From JADJPF01 sp964492845 (GTDB lineage Bacteria > Acidobacteriota > Blastocatellia > Chloracidobacteriales > JADJPF01), in the NCBI GenBank assembly GCA_964492845.1, contig CAZBMZ010000015.1, positions 1-64,000 of the forward strand: 64,000 nt of DNA, in the 5' to 3' direction. The notes under the pieces are model-generated. The model was not told the origin of the DNA and made no database searches. It was given only the letters and a program-made list of their open reading frames with translations. The number at the start of each line of letters is the position of its first letter. The stretch's first letter is position 1. Below are positions 35,256 through 44,285 of this stretch, one piece after another. A program made the translations under genes and the position numbers.

Positions 35256-36296
35256 CTAATAGTTATTAGATAAAACAACTCTACCATTTTCTGCTGCAAA
35301 TGTAGCTAGAGGAACTTGATGTACTACTATTGGCTCTACTTTAATTGCCGTTGTAACTTGGTGGTAACGGCTACGATATCTAGTAGTTATACGGCGGACA
35401 TAATCCCGTGTTTCTCTATAAGGTGGAATAGCATAGTTATAACGTACTACAGCATGTTCACCAGCATTATAACCAGCTAAAGCTAGTTCTAAATTGCCTC
35501 CAAACATATCTAATAAAAGTTTTAAGTAACGTGTACCAGCATTAATATTTTGCTCTCTATCAAAAATATCTGTTACACCAAAACGCCTTGCAGTAGAAGG
35601 AATTAATTGCATTAGTCCGCTAGCACCCTTATGTGAAACGGCTCTAAGGCGAAAACCTGATTCTTGACGGATTACTTCTAAAATTAAACGTGGGTCAACT
35701 TCATTCTTTTTTGCTGCCTTTTGGATAATGTCATCTAGGTTTGTGTCTCCTGTGCTTTCTGTCAAAGCAACAGGAATAGCTTTAGTAGCAATTGTAGGTT
35801 TTATCACTACGGTATCACTAGTTAACATTAAACTTCCTTTTTCTGTAATGGAAGTACGCACTTCAGAATATATTTTTGGTGGCGGCGGTGGTGTGTCTGA
35901 TTCAGTTACAACTGGCGTTTCATCTTGCCAGTAACCTTCACCATTTCTTTTTGTAGGAGTTTTTAGTACAGCAGATTTGCTACGAGGGGATTTATTTTTA
36001 TAACTTTTGTCTGTAATTTTTTCTTCATTACCTACAGAGTTATTAGTATTGTTGGTGTTATTAGTGGATATTTTTTCTGGTTGTTTTATTTCCGTCTTTT
36101 CCGCAGATTTCTCTGTAACTTTTTCTTTAGGTTTTTCTTTAGATTTCTCTACCGTTGATTCAAGTTGGATAGCTTTATTTGGAATAACATCATAGTTATC
36201 AAAAGTTTTCTTTGTATCACCATTAGCTTGTTGGCTGTAAGCTAAAGTTGAGGCTAGCGTCATCACAATACAAAAAGAAAAAAACCTAAAAAGCAT
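35256..36296 (-). CDS. Lytic transglycosylase (SLT domain), exported
   Basis: This 346-residue protein has a signal peptide (cut near AYS-QQ, residue 21), a long Lys/Glu/Thr/Asn-rich low-complexity region (about 28-140) with a run of five prolines at 136-140, and a C-terminal Slt-type domain (about 184-310). The catalytic Glu212 is in VIRQESGF, GLMQLIP at 227-233 and AGYNAGE at 274-280 complete the signature. It should cleave peptidoglycan to 1,6-anhydro products in the periplasm. It is the first gene of a minus-strand run that continues 24 bases later with the TPR, J-protein, GrpE and Hsp70 genes. That is an unexpected partner for a chaperone set. A TCCTCC at 36307-36312 gives a GGAGGA ribosome site on the minus strand. 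Confidence 0.9.
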   Translation of the reverse strand: MLFRFFSFCIVMTLASTLAYSQQANGDTKKTFDNYDVIPNKAIQLESTVEKSKEKPKEKVTEKSAEKTEIKQPEKISTNNTNNTNNSVGNEEKITDKSYKNKSPRSKSAVLKTPTKRNGEGYWQDETPVVTESDTPPPPPKIYSEVRTSITEKGSLMLTSDTVVIKPTIATKAIPVALTESTGDTNLDDIIQKAAKKNEVDPRLILEVIRQESGFRLRAVSHKGASGLMQLIPSTARRFGVTDIFDREQNINAGTRYLKLLLDMFGGNLELALAGYNAGEHAVVRYNYAIPPYRETRDYVRRITTRYRSRYHQVTTAIKVEPIVVHQVPLATFAAENGRVVLSNNY

Positions 36297-36473
36297 TACG
36301 TAAATCCTCCTAAGGAGCGTATTTTTTATTTTATATATTTAGTGGTTGTTAGCATAATTTGCTAGTTTGAGGACAAGCATTTGGAGTATATCATAGAACT
36401 AGTTGAAGTGTCTAAGCAAAGAGTGCTAAAGTCTTAGCATCAAAACTAGCAATTTCTAGTAAGGAGTAAAATT

Positions 36474-38057
36474 ATGTCTGCTACAGCTATATCTAAAACA
36501 GTAGAAATAAACGAGCCAAAACAACAAACAGAGCGACGTTATATTGAAAATACTTGTCCAATGACAGGAGAAGTTATTGGTAAAATTCCTATTTGCACAG
36601 AAGCAGAGGTATTTGAGGCTGTAGCCAAGGCTCGCCGCGCCCAAGCAGCCTGGGGAGCATTATCTGTAGCAGAACGAATCCCCTATTTACTTAGAGTTAG
36701 AGATATTTTTGTAGAACGCCGGGATGAAATTTTAGACACTATTCGTAAAGACACTGGCAAAACTCGTGCAGACGCTTTACTAGCAGATGTTTTTACTGTA
36801 ATTGATAGCACCACCTATTTTTGTAAACAAGCACAAAAAATGCTTGCTCCTCGCTCTAATCCACTACATTTATTTAAGAATAAAAGAAGCTATTTTGTTT
36901 ATGAGCCATTAGGCGTTGTTGGTGTAATTACTCCTTGGAATTTCCCTACAGCATTTTTAAGTGATGTGGTTTTAGCCTTACTAGCAGGAAATACCGTATT
37001 ACTTAAGCCTTCTGAAGTAACTCCATTAATTGGAGAAATGACCGGAAAAATTTTTGCTGATGCTGGAATATCAGACGGGGTTTTTCAAGTTTTACAAGGT
37101 GATGGTTCAACAGGTGCCGCCTTAGTTCATTCAGATGTAGATAAAATAGTCTTTACAGGTTCAGTTAGAACCGGACGAGCCATTTATAAAGAATTAGCTC
37201 AAAAAGATAAATTTACCCCTGTAGCCTTAGAGTTAGGCGGTAAAGATCCTTTTATCATCCTAGAAGATGCTGATTTAGAACGCGCCGCAGATGCTACTGT
37301 GTGGGGTGGACTCGTAAATTCTGGTCAAATGTGCGCTAGCGTAGAACGTGTTTATGTAATGGAACCTATTGTAGAGAAATTTACTGAAATGGTAGTTGAA
37401 CGAGTCAAAAAACTTCGTCAAGGCCCCCAAGATGGCCCAGATGTTGAAATCGGTGCAATTATCTTTCCTCGTCAAATGGATGTAATTGATGATCATATTA
37501 AAGATGCTGTAGCAAAAGGGGCTAAGCTCTTAGTAGGTGGCGAACGTAATCAAGACCTAGCACCGGGCTATTATTACCGTCCTACAGTTTTAACCAATGT
37601 TGATCACTCAATGAAAGTTATGACCGAAGAAACCTTTGGCCCAGTTATTCCAATTATGAAAGTAAAAAGCGAAGCTGAAGCCATCAAGCTAGCTAATGAT
37701 AGCGTTTATGGTCTAACTGCTGGTGTTTGGTCACAAGATGTAAGCCGCGCCGAACGTGTTGCTAAACAAGTTGAAGCTGGAACAGTCGCAATTAATGATT
37801 GTGGTGCAAATGCTTTTGGATTCTGTGAAGCTCCCTGGTTTGGTGTCAAAGAATCCGGCTTTGGTGCGGTACATTCTAAAGAAGGTGTACGTAATTTTAG
37901 CAAAATTAAACATATTGTTGCGGATCGTGGCTGGATGCGTAAGGAAATGTACTGGTTTCCCAACAGTGCTAAGACTTACAAAATGTTATCAGCAATGGTA
38001 GATGTTTTATTTGGCAAAGGTTCAAATCGTTTGAAAGCATTGTTTGGTAAAAAATAA
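36474..38057 (+). CDS. Aldehyde dehydrogenase family protein
   Basis: This 527-residue NAD(P)-dependent aldehyde dehydrogenase has the expected active-site set: Asn156 in VITPWNFP, Glu253 in ALELGGKDP and nucleophile Cys287 in NSGQMCASVERV. The EETFGPVIPI segment near 380 is also intact. Its C-terminus is extended by about 50 residues after the usual end (HSKEGVRNFSKIKHIV), with an aromatic and basic stretch that could be a membrane-associated tail. The substrate cannot be named; succinate semialdehyde and medium-chain aldehydes are the common choices for this branch. A strong AAGGAG lies before the ATG. The gene stands alone and is divergent from the transglycosylase operon. Confidence 0.92.
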   Translation: MSATAISKTVEINEPKQQTERRYIENTCPMTGEVIGKIPICTEAEVFEAVAKARRAQAAWGALSVAERIPYLLRVRDIFVERRDEILDTIRKDTGKTRADALLADVFTVIDSTTYFCKQAQKMLAPRSNPLHLFKNKRSYFVYEPLGVVGVITPWNFPTAFLSDVVLALLAGNTVLLKPSEVTPLIGEMTGKIFADAGISDGVFQVLQGDGSTGAALVHSDVDKIVFTGSVRTGRAIYKELAQKDKFTPVALELGGKDPFIILEDADLERAADATVWGGLVNSGQMCASVERVYVMEPIVEKFTEMVVERVKKLRQGPQDGPDVEIGAIIFPRQMDVIDDHIKDAVAKGAKLLVGGERNQDLAPGYYYRPTVLTNVDHSMKVMTEETFGPVIPIMKVKSEAEAIKLANDSVYGLTAGVWSQDVSRAERVAKQVEAGTVAINDCGANAFGFCEAPWFGVKESGFGAVHSKEGVRNFSKIKHIVADRGWMRKEMYWFPNSAKTYKMLSAMVDVLFGKGSNRLKALFGKK

Positions 38058-38064
38058 TTTGCAT

Positions 38065-38099
38065 TGGACGCTATTTTAGTAAAATGTCCAGACTTTTTA
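38065..38099 (+). terminator. Candidate terminator after the aldehyde dehydrogenase gene
   Basis: TGGAC (38065-38069) pairs with GTCCA (38086-38090) and, past a 3-base bulge, ATTTTA pairs with TAAAAT, followed by a T run from 38095. The hairpin is weak inside but correctly placed about 8 bases after the stop. Confidence 0.5.
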
Positions 38100-38193
38100 T
38101 AAATACTAGAGCGTTTCGGCAGTTACATTATTAGCATCTAAACCAGCGTCTAAAGTCTTAAATTTATTTGTTTCTTACGAGAAAGGGAGATCT

Positions 38194-38688
38194 ATGCAAG
38201 GAAAAAGTTGCTTACAACAGCTAGCCTCCATCATTCCAGGCTATAGCGGTTATTTAGATAAAGATCGTCGGCGTGATATTGATAAACTCCACCGAGAACA
38301 TTTAGCACAAGAATTAGAAAAACTGAAAACCCCACTTACTAATTTAATTCGTGATTTAAGCGAAACAGGCCGTATTACAGAAATTAAGCCTATAGAGCGA
38401 TTAAATGGCAAATTAGATAAAATTGCTAACCGCATTCGTTATGCTAGCTATGGTTATAGTGGCTTTTTTGATGTTGTAAAAGTGCAAGAACTGGAATTAG
38501 ATAAACTTTATCAATTTGATTTAAGCATGGCAGAAGATACAGAAGCAATCAAATCACAAGTTGGAGCAATTTCTGAAAGCAGCGACGCTAGCAACTTAAA
38601 GACTGCTGCTAGTAGCTTAGAAAAAGCTTTAGACTCTTTAGATGCTCATTTTAGCCAACGCCACAAAGCAATAGAAACAATAGTTTAA
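38194..38688 (+). CDS. Conserved helical protein with GYSGY motif, partner of SPFH protein
   Basis: This 164-residue protein is helical and soluble, with two aromatic-glycine motifs: PGYSGYLDKDRRRDIDKL (about 16-33) and YGYSGFFDVVKV (about 84-95). I recall the first motif, with its following basic/acidic run, in proteins encoded next to SPFH/zinc-ribbon genes, but I know no biochemical function. The C-terminal part is a charged coiled coil (KTAASSLEKALDSLDAHFSQRHKAI). It starts 20 bases before the SPFH gene in a three-gene run. A GAGAAAGGGAG site precedes the ATG. A structural or regulatory role with the membrane-associated SPFH protein is inference. Confidence 0.65.
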   Translation: MQGKSCLQQLASIIPGYSGYLDKDRRRDIDKLHREHLAQELEKLKTPLTNLIRDLSETGRITEIKPIERLNGKLDKIANRIRYASYGYSGFFDVVKVQELELDKLYQFDLSMAEDTEAIKSQVGAISESSDASNLKTAASSLEKALDSLDAHFSQRHKAIETIV

Positions 38689-38708
38689 GTCTTTTAAGGA
38701 GAATTTTC

Positions 38709-39809
38709 ATGGCAATCGAAGTCATTCAATATTTTGATAATAGCGGACAATCTATTATTCATCGTTTCCCAGAACAAGGTGCAACAGACATTAAATGGGG
38801 AGCGCAATTAATTGTTCAAGAAAACCAGTCAGCCGTTTTTTTCCGCGATGGAAAAGCTTTAGATATTTTTGGCCCAGGTAGACATACCTTAACCACTAAT
38901 AATTTACCAATACTTACTAGATTTTTAAGTATCCCTTTTGGTGGTACATCTCCTTTTCAATGCTCTGTTTTATATGTTAGTCGTCATGTTTTTCAAAATC
39001 TAAAATGGGGTACTAAAATGCCTATTTTAGTTAAAGATCCTGAACTTGGACGTGTCCAACTTAGAGCTTTTGGTAAGTTTTCAATGAAGGTTGCTGATCC
39101 TCAGCTTTTTGTAGGAACTGTTGTGGGAACTCGTGGTTGGGTAACAACTGTTCAAGTAGAAGATTTCTTAAGAGACTTAATTGTTCAAAGATTAACAGAT
39201 TTACTTGGAGAAAATTTCCGTTCTGTTGATGAGCTAACTTCTAATTACAATGAGCTTGCAATTGCTACTAAGGCTCAAGTAGCAGACGATTTTGCTAAAC
39301 AAGGTTTAGAACTAGTTGATTTAATTGTTGGCTCAATCACACTTCCAGAAGAAGTTCAAAAAAGAATTGATGAAGGTGCAGGAATGCGGGCAATAGGCGA
39401 TATGCGCAACTATATGCAATATCAATCTGCTCAAGCTATGCGTGATGCTGCTAGTCAACCTGGAACGGGCGCAGGTGAAGGTATGGGACTAGGTATGGGT
39501 TTTGGTATGGGGCAAATGATGGCACAAAATATGCAAAATCCTTATCAACAACAGCCCCCTTATCCGCCTCAAGGACAATATCCTCCTCCAGGGCATTATC
39601 CACCGCCACCTCAGCAACAAGCTCCAACACAACCACCACCTGTAGCAGTGGCAACTGTGAGTTGTCCAAAATGCCAATCACCTAATGCACAAGGAGCAAA
39701 ATTTTGTGCTGAATGCGGGACATCTTTATTACCAAGAGCTTGTTCAAAATGTAATCATCCACTAAATCCTGGGGCAAAATTCTGTTCTGAATGTGGCAAC
39801 CCATCATAA
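38709..39809 (+). CDS. SPFH (band 7-like) protein with C-terminal double zinc ribbon
   Basis: This 366-residue protein has an SPFH-type core (about 15-255) of the YdjI/virion-core-like kind, starting IEVIQYFDNSGQSIIHRFPE and containing DGKALDIFGPGRHTLTT. A helical segment (EVQKRIDEGAGMRAIGDM) and a Gly/Met-rich, then Pro/Gln/Tyr-rich linker (about 265-313) follow. The last 50 residues carry two zinc ribbons: Cys319, 322, 333, 336 and Cys345, 348, 359, 362, each ending in AKFCxECG. There is no N-terminal membrane helix, unlike stomatin. SPFH proteins assemble at membranes; the zinc ribbons probably bind partners. It lies between the GYSGY protein gene and the thioredoxin gene, and an AAGGAG ribosome site is visible. 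Confidence 0.85.
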   Translation: MAIEVIQYFDNSGQSIIHRFPEQGATDIKWGAQLIVQENQSAVFFRDGKALDIFGPGRHTLTTNNLPILTRFLSIPFGGTSPFQCSVLYVSRHVFQNLKWGTKMPILVKDPELGRVQLRAFGKFSMKVADPQLFVGTVVGTRGWVTTVQVEDFLRDLIVQRLTDLLGENFRSVDELTSNYNELAIATKAQVADDFAKQGLELVDLIVGSITLPEEVQKRIDEGAGMRAIGDMRNYMQYQSAQAMRDAASQPGTGAGEGMGLGMGFGMGQMMAQNMQNPYQQQPPYPPQGQYPPPGHYPPPPQQQAPTQPPPVAVATVSCPKCQSPNAQGAKFCAECGTSLLPRACSKCNHPLNPGAKFCSECGNPS

Positions 39810-39852
39810 AATATTAAGTTACATTTGTTTGTTAGTTAAATTTAGGAGCATT

Positions 39853-40395
39853 ATGGAAAAAAATAAATCTGGTTTAATACTTTTAGTTGTCTTCTCTATT
39901 TTATTAGTAGGTTTTATGCGCTGGCAAATGGATGCCAAAGTTTTTAATTCTGCTGGTTCAACCAAAGCTAGTGCATCAAGTGGTAAAACCGTTCCTGATT
40001 TTTCTGTTACTTCATTAAAAGGTGAAAATATTTCTCTAAGTAAATTAAAAGGAAAAGTAGTTTTAATAGATTTTTGGGCTACTTGGTGCGGCCCTTGTCG
40101 TGTGGAAATGCCTGCGGTAAAGAAAGTTTGGGAAAAACATAAAAATAATAACTTTACTATCATTGGCATTAGTCTTGACACAGACCGCGAACCTTTGGAC
40201 AACTACATAAAAAATAACAATATTACCTGGCCACAATACTATGATGGATTAGGCTGGAAAAATAAAGTTGCTCAACTTTATGGTGTACGAGGTATTCCTT
40301 TCACAGTTTTACTAGATAAAAATGGACAAGTAGCTGGTGTTAGTCTTAGAGGACAAGCTTTAGCAAATAAAGTTGACGAATTACTACAAAATTAA
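39853..40395 (+). CDS. TlpA/ResA-like membrane-anchored thioredoxin
   Basis: This 180-residue protein has an N-terminal membrane anchor (about residues 6-21) and a thioredoxin-like domain with the active-site motif WCGPC (Cys79 and Cys82 in IDFWATWCGPCRVEMP). The GISLDTDREPLDNYIK and YGVRGIPFTVLLDKNGQV segments match the TlpA/ResA family. It probably reduces disulfides outside the membrane, for example in cytochrome c maturation. I chose the ATG at 39853 because TTTAGGAGC precedes it; a longer frame back to 39793 overlaps the SPFH gene without a ribosome site. A hairpin terminator follows, and the next gene converges from the other side. Confidence 0.88.
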   Translation: MEKNKSGLILLVVFSILLVGFMRWQMDAKVFNSAGSTKASASSGKTVPDFSVTSLKGENISLSKLKGKVVLIDFWATWCGPCRVEMPAVKKVWEKHKNNNFTIIGISLDTDREPLDNYIKNNNITWPQYYDGLGWKNKVAQLYGVRGIPFTVLLDKNGQVAGVSLRGQALANKVDELLQN

Positions 40396-40407
40396 CCTAA
40401 AAATAAA

Positions 40408-40433
40408 AAAGGCGAGTTTACAAGCTCGCCTTT
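40408..40433. terminator. Bidirectional terminator between thioredoxin and subtilase genes
   Basis: AAAGGCGAG and CTCGCCTTT form a nine-pair stem with an eight-base loop, A run on the left and T run on the right. It sits between two convergent genes and can stop both. Confidence 0.75.
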
Positions 40434-40455
40434 ATAAAAATCCTTCCAAAATACC

Positions 40456-41913
40456 TTAAAACCCACTTACATTAAGTCTTCCACCTGTTACACATTTTCC
40501 TGCTAATGAAGGGGTAGCAATAGCAGAACCAAGAATAGCTGCCTTTATAGTTGCTGCATCTGCGTTAGGATTTTTTGCAGCATAAAGAGCTATTGCGCCG
40601 CTAACATGCGGGGTTGCCATTGATGTGCCACTATAAGCACCATAAGTTGAAGTTTTTTGAACTGTTGGTAAAGTAGAGTTAATTGATGAACCTGGCGCGC
40701 CTATATCAACACTTATAACACCAAAATTAGAAAAACTTGATTTTTCCCCCGTATTAGTAATAGAAGCTACTGCAATAATATTTGTATTATCATAGTTAGA
40801 AGGATAATGCGAGGTTGTATCATTATCATCACCTACTCCATCTTTCCCACCATTTCCTGCTGCTGCAACAAAAAGAATATTGGCAACATTAGCACGTTCT
40901 ATAGAATTTTTAAGGGCTAGAGAAAACCCCCCTCCACCCCAAGAGTTATTTGTAGCCACTATATTTAATCCATGTCTTAGCTTTAGATCTGTTATATAGT
41001 CAACTGCCTTAATAGCATTTGCTATTGTTCCACCTTTACGCCCCAAGAATTTAACAGGAATAAGAGTAACCTTCCAACTTACACCCGTAACCCCTTTACC
41101 ATTACCTCCAACAGCACCTATTGTTCCTGCTACATGTGTTCCATGATTATCAACATGTCCATCAAATACACTTTTGTTATTGCCATCAAAGTCCCATCCA
41201 TGTTTGTCATCAATATAGCCATTTCCGTCATTATCTATACCATCAACAGGATCAAATGGGTTTTTCCAAATATTTGCAGCTAAATCCTCATGATCAGTCA
41301 TGATTCCTTCATCTATTACACCTATATAAACAGATTTTGAACCTACATTACCCTTAGCCCAAGCTTTTCCAGCCTGGCTTCCAAATTCATTTGCAGGAGA
41401 AGTTTTGTCCCCATACATACCCCATAAATCTCTATGTATATAAAAAGGATCATCTGAAGTAGCTGTATGTGTATAGATCCAATTTGGTTCTGCATACTTA
41501 ACAAATGGATGGGCTTCAAGTGCTTGTATAGTAGCCATAACATCAATATCTGTGCCAACAGAAAGTAACTCAACATCTCCCAAATCATTTAAGCTTAGCT
41601 TGGCATTTTCATCTAAAGTTGGGTTGCTACGATAAATTTCTGTTGCCCATTCTTTAGTTACAAGAGTATCTTTTCTAGTAGCCTGAACCATATCTCTTAC
41701 TTGTATTTTCATTGCTTCGTTAGCATCGCCTTTAAACTCAACAATGACTTCATTTGGTACATATTTTGGAAGAAAATTGCCAGAAGGAGTTCCTTTAGAA
41801 GAATCCCATTTGGGTTGTAGGTTAGATTTATCTGTGAGATTACTAAAATTTATACTTGCAAAACTCATAATCAAAACTATGGTAAAAAGCAAGGCTGAGA
41901 TTCTATTTTTCAT
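40456..41913 (-). CDS. Secreted subtilisin-like serine protease (S8)
   Basis: This 485-residue protein has a signal peptide (residues 1 to about 20), an inhibitor-like propeptide (about 48-140, YVPNEVIVEFKGDANEAM) and a subtilase domain (about 165-470). The catalytic triad is Asp201 (GVIDEGI), His257 (NHGTHVAG) and Ser431 (GTSMATPH), and the oxyanion Asn354 is in AAAGN. An Asp-rich loop near residues 226-246 (DGIDNDGNGYIDD) looks calcium binding. There is no C-terminal domain after the protease. It is expected to act outside the cytoplasm, after autoprocessing. It is a single gene that converges on the thioredoxin gene and shares a terminator with it. Confidence 0.93.
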   Translation of the reverse strand: MKNRISALLFTIVLIMSFASINFSNLTDKSNLQPKWDSSKGTPSGNFLPKYVPNEVIVEFKGDANEAMKIQVRDMVQATRKDTLVTKEWATEIYRSNPTLDENAKLSLNDLGDVELLSVGTDIDVMATIQALEAHPFVKYAEPNWIYTHTATSDDPFYIHRDLWGMYGDKTSPANEFGSQAGKAWAKGNVGSKSVYIGVIDEGIMTDHEDLAANIWKNPFDPVDGIDNDGNGYIDDKHGWDFDGNNKSVFDGHVDNHGTHVAGTIGAVGGNGKGVTGVSWKVTLIPVKFLGRKGGTIANAIKAVDYITDLKLRHGLNIVATNNSWGGGGFSLALKNSIERANVANILFVAAAGNGGKDGVGDDNDTTSHYPSNYDNTNIIAVASITNTGEKSSFSNFGVISVDIGAPGSSINSTLPTVQKTSTYGAYSGTSMATPHVSGAIALYAAKNPNADAATIKAAILGSAIATPSLAGKCVTGGRLNVSGF

Positions 41914-42174
41914 AATTTTTTATTTATCCCTAAGTTAAATTTATAGTTTTATTTGTTTCTTAGCCAAACCAACAAGATATGCTTGTAATGTAAAAATGGT
42001 TGCTTTAGCTGTCAATAAAAATTAAATAAAATTATTTAATTATTTACTAGACATTTTAGGTAAAAAAATTATTTAATTGATCCACAACGAAAACAGCCCC
42101 TAAATAATCAATAAATAAGCTAAATCTAGCTAGTCGATCTAACAGTCTGTTAAAGTTTATTTAAGGAGAAAATA

Positions 42175-43572
42175 ATGTTAAGACTATTTACCAAGCTTAC
42201 TATAATAATGTGCGTTATGTTATTGGGAATAAGCGTTTTAGCACAAAGTCCTGTTTCAGAAGATCAAGAAAATTTTGTGCAAAATAAAACACCTCAAATT
42301 AATACAATTAATGTAATACAAAATGGTGATAATCCCTTAATAGAAATAACTGGAAGCGCGTTTGGTAAAGACCCAAACAAAGTTAAAGTTTTGATTAATG
42401 ATAACGGTGTGCTACTTACACCAAATCAAGTAAAAAAGAAAAAAATTACTTTGCAAATTCCCAATAGCAATTTATGTACAGGAAAAGTAAAAGTTAGGGT
42501 GATTGTTGGCGCAAATAGCTCTAATACTGGTAGCTTTCAGTATCAAAAGAATGCACCTATTATTTATAGCTTTAGCCCAGAACGCGCTCAAACGGGCGGT
42601 GTACTAGAAATTAAAGCCGATAACTTAGCCTGTCAAACATCTGAAAATATTGTAACAATTAATGATATTGCAGTACCTGTGCTTGGTATTAATACAGATA
42701 AACTTAGCGTTAGAATTCCAGAAGCATTTGCAACAGGAAAAGTAAAAGTTAGGGTGACGGTTGGTAATCAAGCTAGTTTAGCTAAAGATTTTGTAATTGA
42801 TGCAGGAAATGGGCTACCCGGAACAGGTGGAAGCAACAGCGAAAAAATATCTTTTATTAGTAGCGCGCCTGCTGGAACGACTTTCGCACCTATGTTTAAC
42901 ATTAGAGATAGAGTTATAGTTAATGATTCTGAGACAACCCTTTGGCATGCAATGTTTTATGGAACACATCAAGCTATCATTAATCTACCCTGGCAAGTAG
43001 CAGGACAGCCACAAAAAGCTTTATTAACTATAAATGTTCGAGAAGCAAATGATATTTATGGTAATTTTACAGGTCAAAAAGAAAAATTTGTTTATGCTTT
43101 AATTTCTTTTCCAAGATTTCCTGAAAGACCTTATCAAGAAGTAGAAAATCCTTTCTTCTGGGGTGCTTGTTCGGCTGTAACAGAAACTAGCCCTAGTGGT
43201 GGATTTATCTTTAATTCGGTTGCTCGTTCAGGTGGTGGAATTGATAGTTTTAACTTAAGTAGAACAGCTAGCGCAAGCGGTACGGCAACAATGACATTTC
43301 GACTTGTTGCACCAGACCTTGGTAGATATGAAGAATATGGAATTAACTATGATAATGCTGGTAGTCCACTAGTTAAGTTGCCTAAAGCAATTAGCATTAC
43401 TGTAGAAATGCAAGAAATTCAACCTAATATACCTACTAGCTATTTTAGAATTGGCAAAATAACTTTTAGGGATGAAATTTCTGGTCAAGGATCAAGTATT
43501 ACTGAAAAAGCTGTTTTTGCTAACACATTTAGCATTACCGATGTACCTGATTTTGGTTTTGGCATGTTTTAA
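42175..43572 (+). CDS. Exported protein with two IPT/TIG domains
   Basis: This 465-residue protein starts with a signal peptide (about 1-23, ends SVLA-QS). It contains two IPT/TIG immunoglobulin-like domains in tandem (about 38-125 and 128-205). Each ends with a near-identical strand (TGKVKVRVIVG and TGKVKVRVTVG), showing recent duplication or strong constraint. The C-terminal 260 residues form a beta-rich domain I do not recognise (with ERPYQEVENPFFWG and LRYEEYGINYDN-like segments). It has no catalytic motif. A surface or periplasmic adhesion role is typical of such domains, but unproved here. An AAGGAGAA ribosome site is clear and a perfect hairpin terminator follows. Confidence 0.78.
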   Translation: MLRLFTKLTIIMCVMLLGISVLAQSPVSEDQENFVQNKTPQINTINVIQNGDNPLIEITGSAFGKDPNKVKVLINDNGVLLTPNQVKKKKITLQIPNSNLCTGKVKVRVIVGANSSNTGSFQYQKNAPIIYSFSPERAQTGGVLEIKADNLACQTSENIVTINDIAVPVLGINTDKLSVRIPEAFATGKVKVRVTVGNQASLAKDFVIDAGNGLPGTGGSNSEKISFISSAPAGTTFAPMFNIRDRVIVNDSETTLWHAMFYGTHQAIINLPWQVAGQPQKALLTINVREANDIYGNFTGQKEKFVYALISFPRFPERPYQEVENPFFWGACSAVTETSPSGGFIFNSVARSGGGIDSFNLSRTASASGTATMTFRLVAPDLGRYEEYGINYDNAGSPLVKLPKAISITVEMQEIQPNIPTSYFRIGKITFRDEISGQGSSITEKAVFANTFSITDVPDFGFGMF

Positions 43573-43590
43573 GTTTTGTAAAAATACCCT

Positions 43591-43634
43591 AAAAACTAAA
43601 AGTAGTTACAACAAAATAACTACTTTTAGTTTTT
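43591..43634. terminator. Bidirectional terminator between TIG-protein and P460 genes
   Basis: A perfect 18-bp inverted repeat (43591-43608 and 43617-43634) with an eight-base loop has A and T runs at its ends. It lies 19 bases after the TIG gene stop, and touches the stop codon of the convergent cytochrome gene, so it can serve both. Confidence 0.85.
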
Positions 43635-44251
43635 TATTTTGTAGACTCATTTGGTTTTGCAGCACGAAGAGCCGCATAAAATTGTGTAAAAACATGGTCA
43701 GTTTCAGCCTTTTTATCATGACAAGCAAAACAAGATTGTGAAGGAAAAGCCTTAGCCTTATCTAACACTTTGCCATCATCATCATTAAAACCAAAATAAG
43801 CCCAACCATCCTTAAAACGCTTACTATCTTTTACAGATGCTTCAACTGCTACATAATCCTTTCCATAAGAACCTTGCAACCCTGGTTCTTTTTTCTTTTC
43901 TTGGCTAAGAATTTCTAAAACCATAACTGTACCTTCAGGAAACTTTCCTGTCTTAGAAAATTCTTTGTATGCTTCTGGATGAATATATGTGACATGGTAA
44001 AAATCTTCCATAGAATGATCTGGTTCAGAAAGGTTTTCTCGATAATTAAGCCCCAAAGAACTTCCAGCAAAAACCCATTCCCTATAGCCTTCAGGTCTTA
44101 TTAAATTATTTTCCTTATCAAACTTTGCTGCTTCAATAAAAGGGTTTTCTTGACGACTAGTATTAGTGGCTACACTTTGACAACTACTAATACTAATCAC
44201 GGAAATAATTATACTTAATGCAATAAAAACACTAATAATTACTATTTTCAT
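43634..44251 (-). CDS. Cytochrome P460-family lipoprotein
   Basis: This 205-residue protein has a hydrophobic N-terminus followed by a lipobox-like ISSC (Cys24), so it is probably a lipoprotein. The body follows the cytochrome P460 pattern, with YREWVFAGSSLGLNY near residue 56, FYHVTYIHPEAYKEFSKTGKFPEGT near 84 and a C-terminal heme site CFACH at 174-178 (SQSCFACHDKK). P460 enzymes oxidise hydroxylamine in some bacteria, while the wider family, common in heterotrophs, has unknown substrates. No amo or hao genes are nearby. It shares a terminator with the TIG gene and is 34 bases downstream of the ADOP permease gene on the same strand. Confidence 0.85.
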   Translation of the reverse strand: MKIVIISVFIALSIIISVISISSCQSVATNTSRQENPFIEAAKFDKENNLIRPEGYREWVFAGSSLGLNYRENLSEPDHSMEDFYHVTYIHPEAYKEFSKTGKFPEGTVMVLEILSQEKKKEPGLQGSYGKDYVAVEASVKDSKRFKDGWAYFGFNDDDGKVLDKAKAFPSQSCFACHDKKAETDHVFTQFYAALRAAKPNESTK

Positions 44252-44285
44252 GATGATTTTCTATAAAGTTGATTACAAATATTTA

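Noticed and set aside
37706..38001. Overlapping frames inside the aldehyde dehydrogenase gene on both strands
   Set aside because: They are shadows of a well-supported gene and have no ribosome site or recognisable protein features.
39793..39852. Longer N-terminus of the TlpA-like protein starting at 39793
   Set aside because: It would overlap the SPFH gene and has no ribosome site; the ATG at 39853 follows TTTAGGAGC and begins with a normal membrane anchor.
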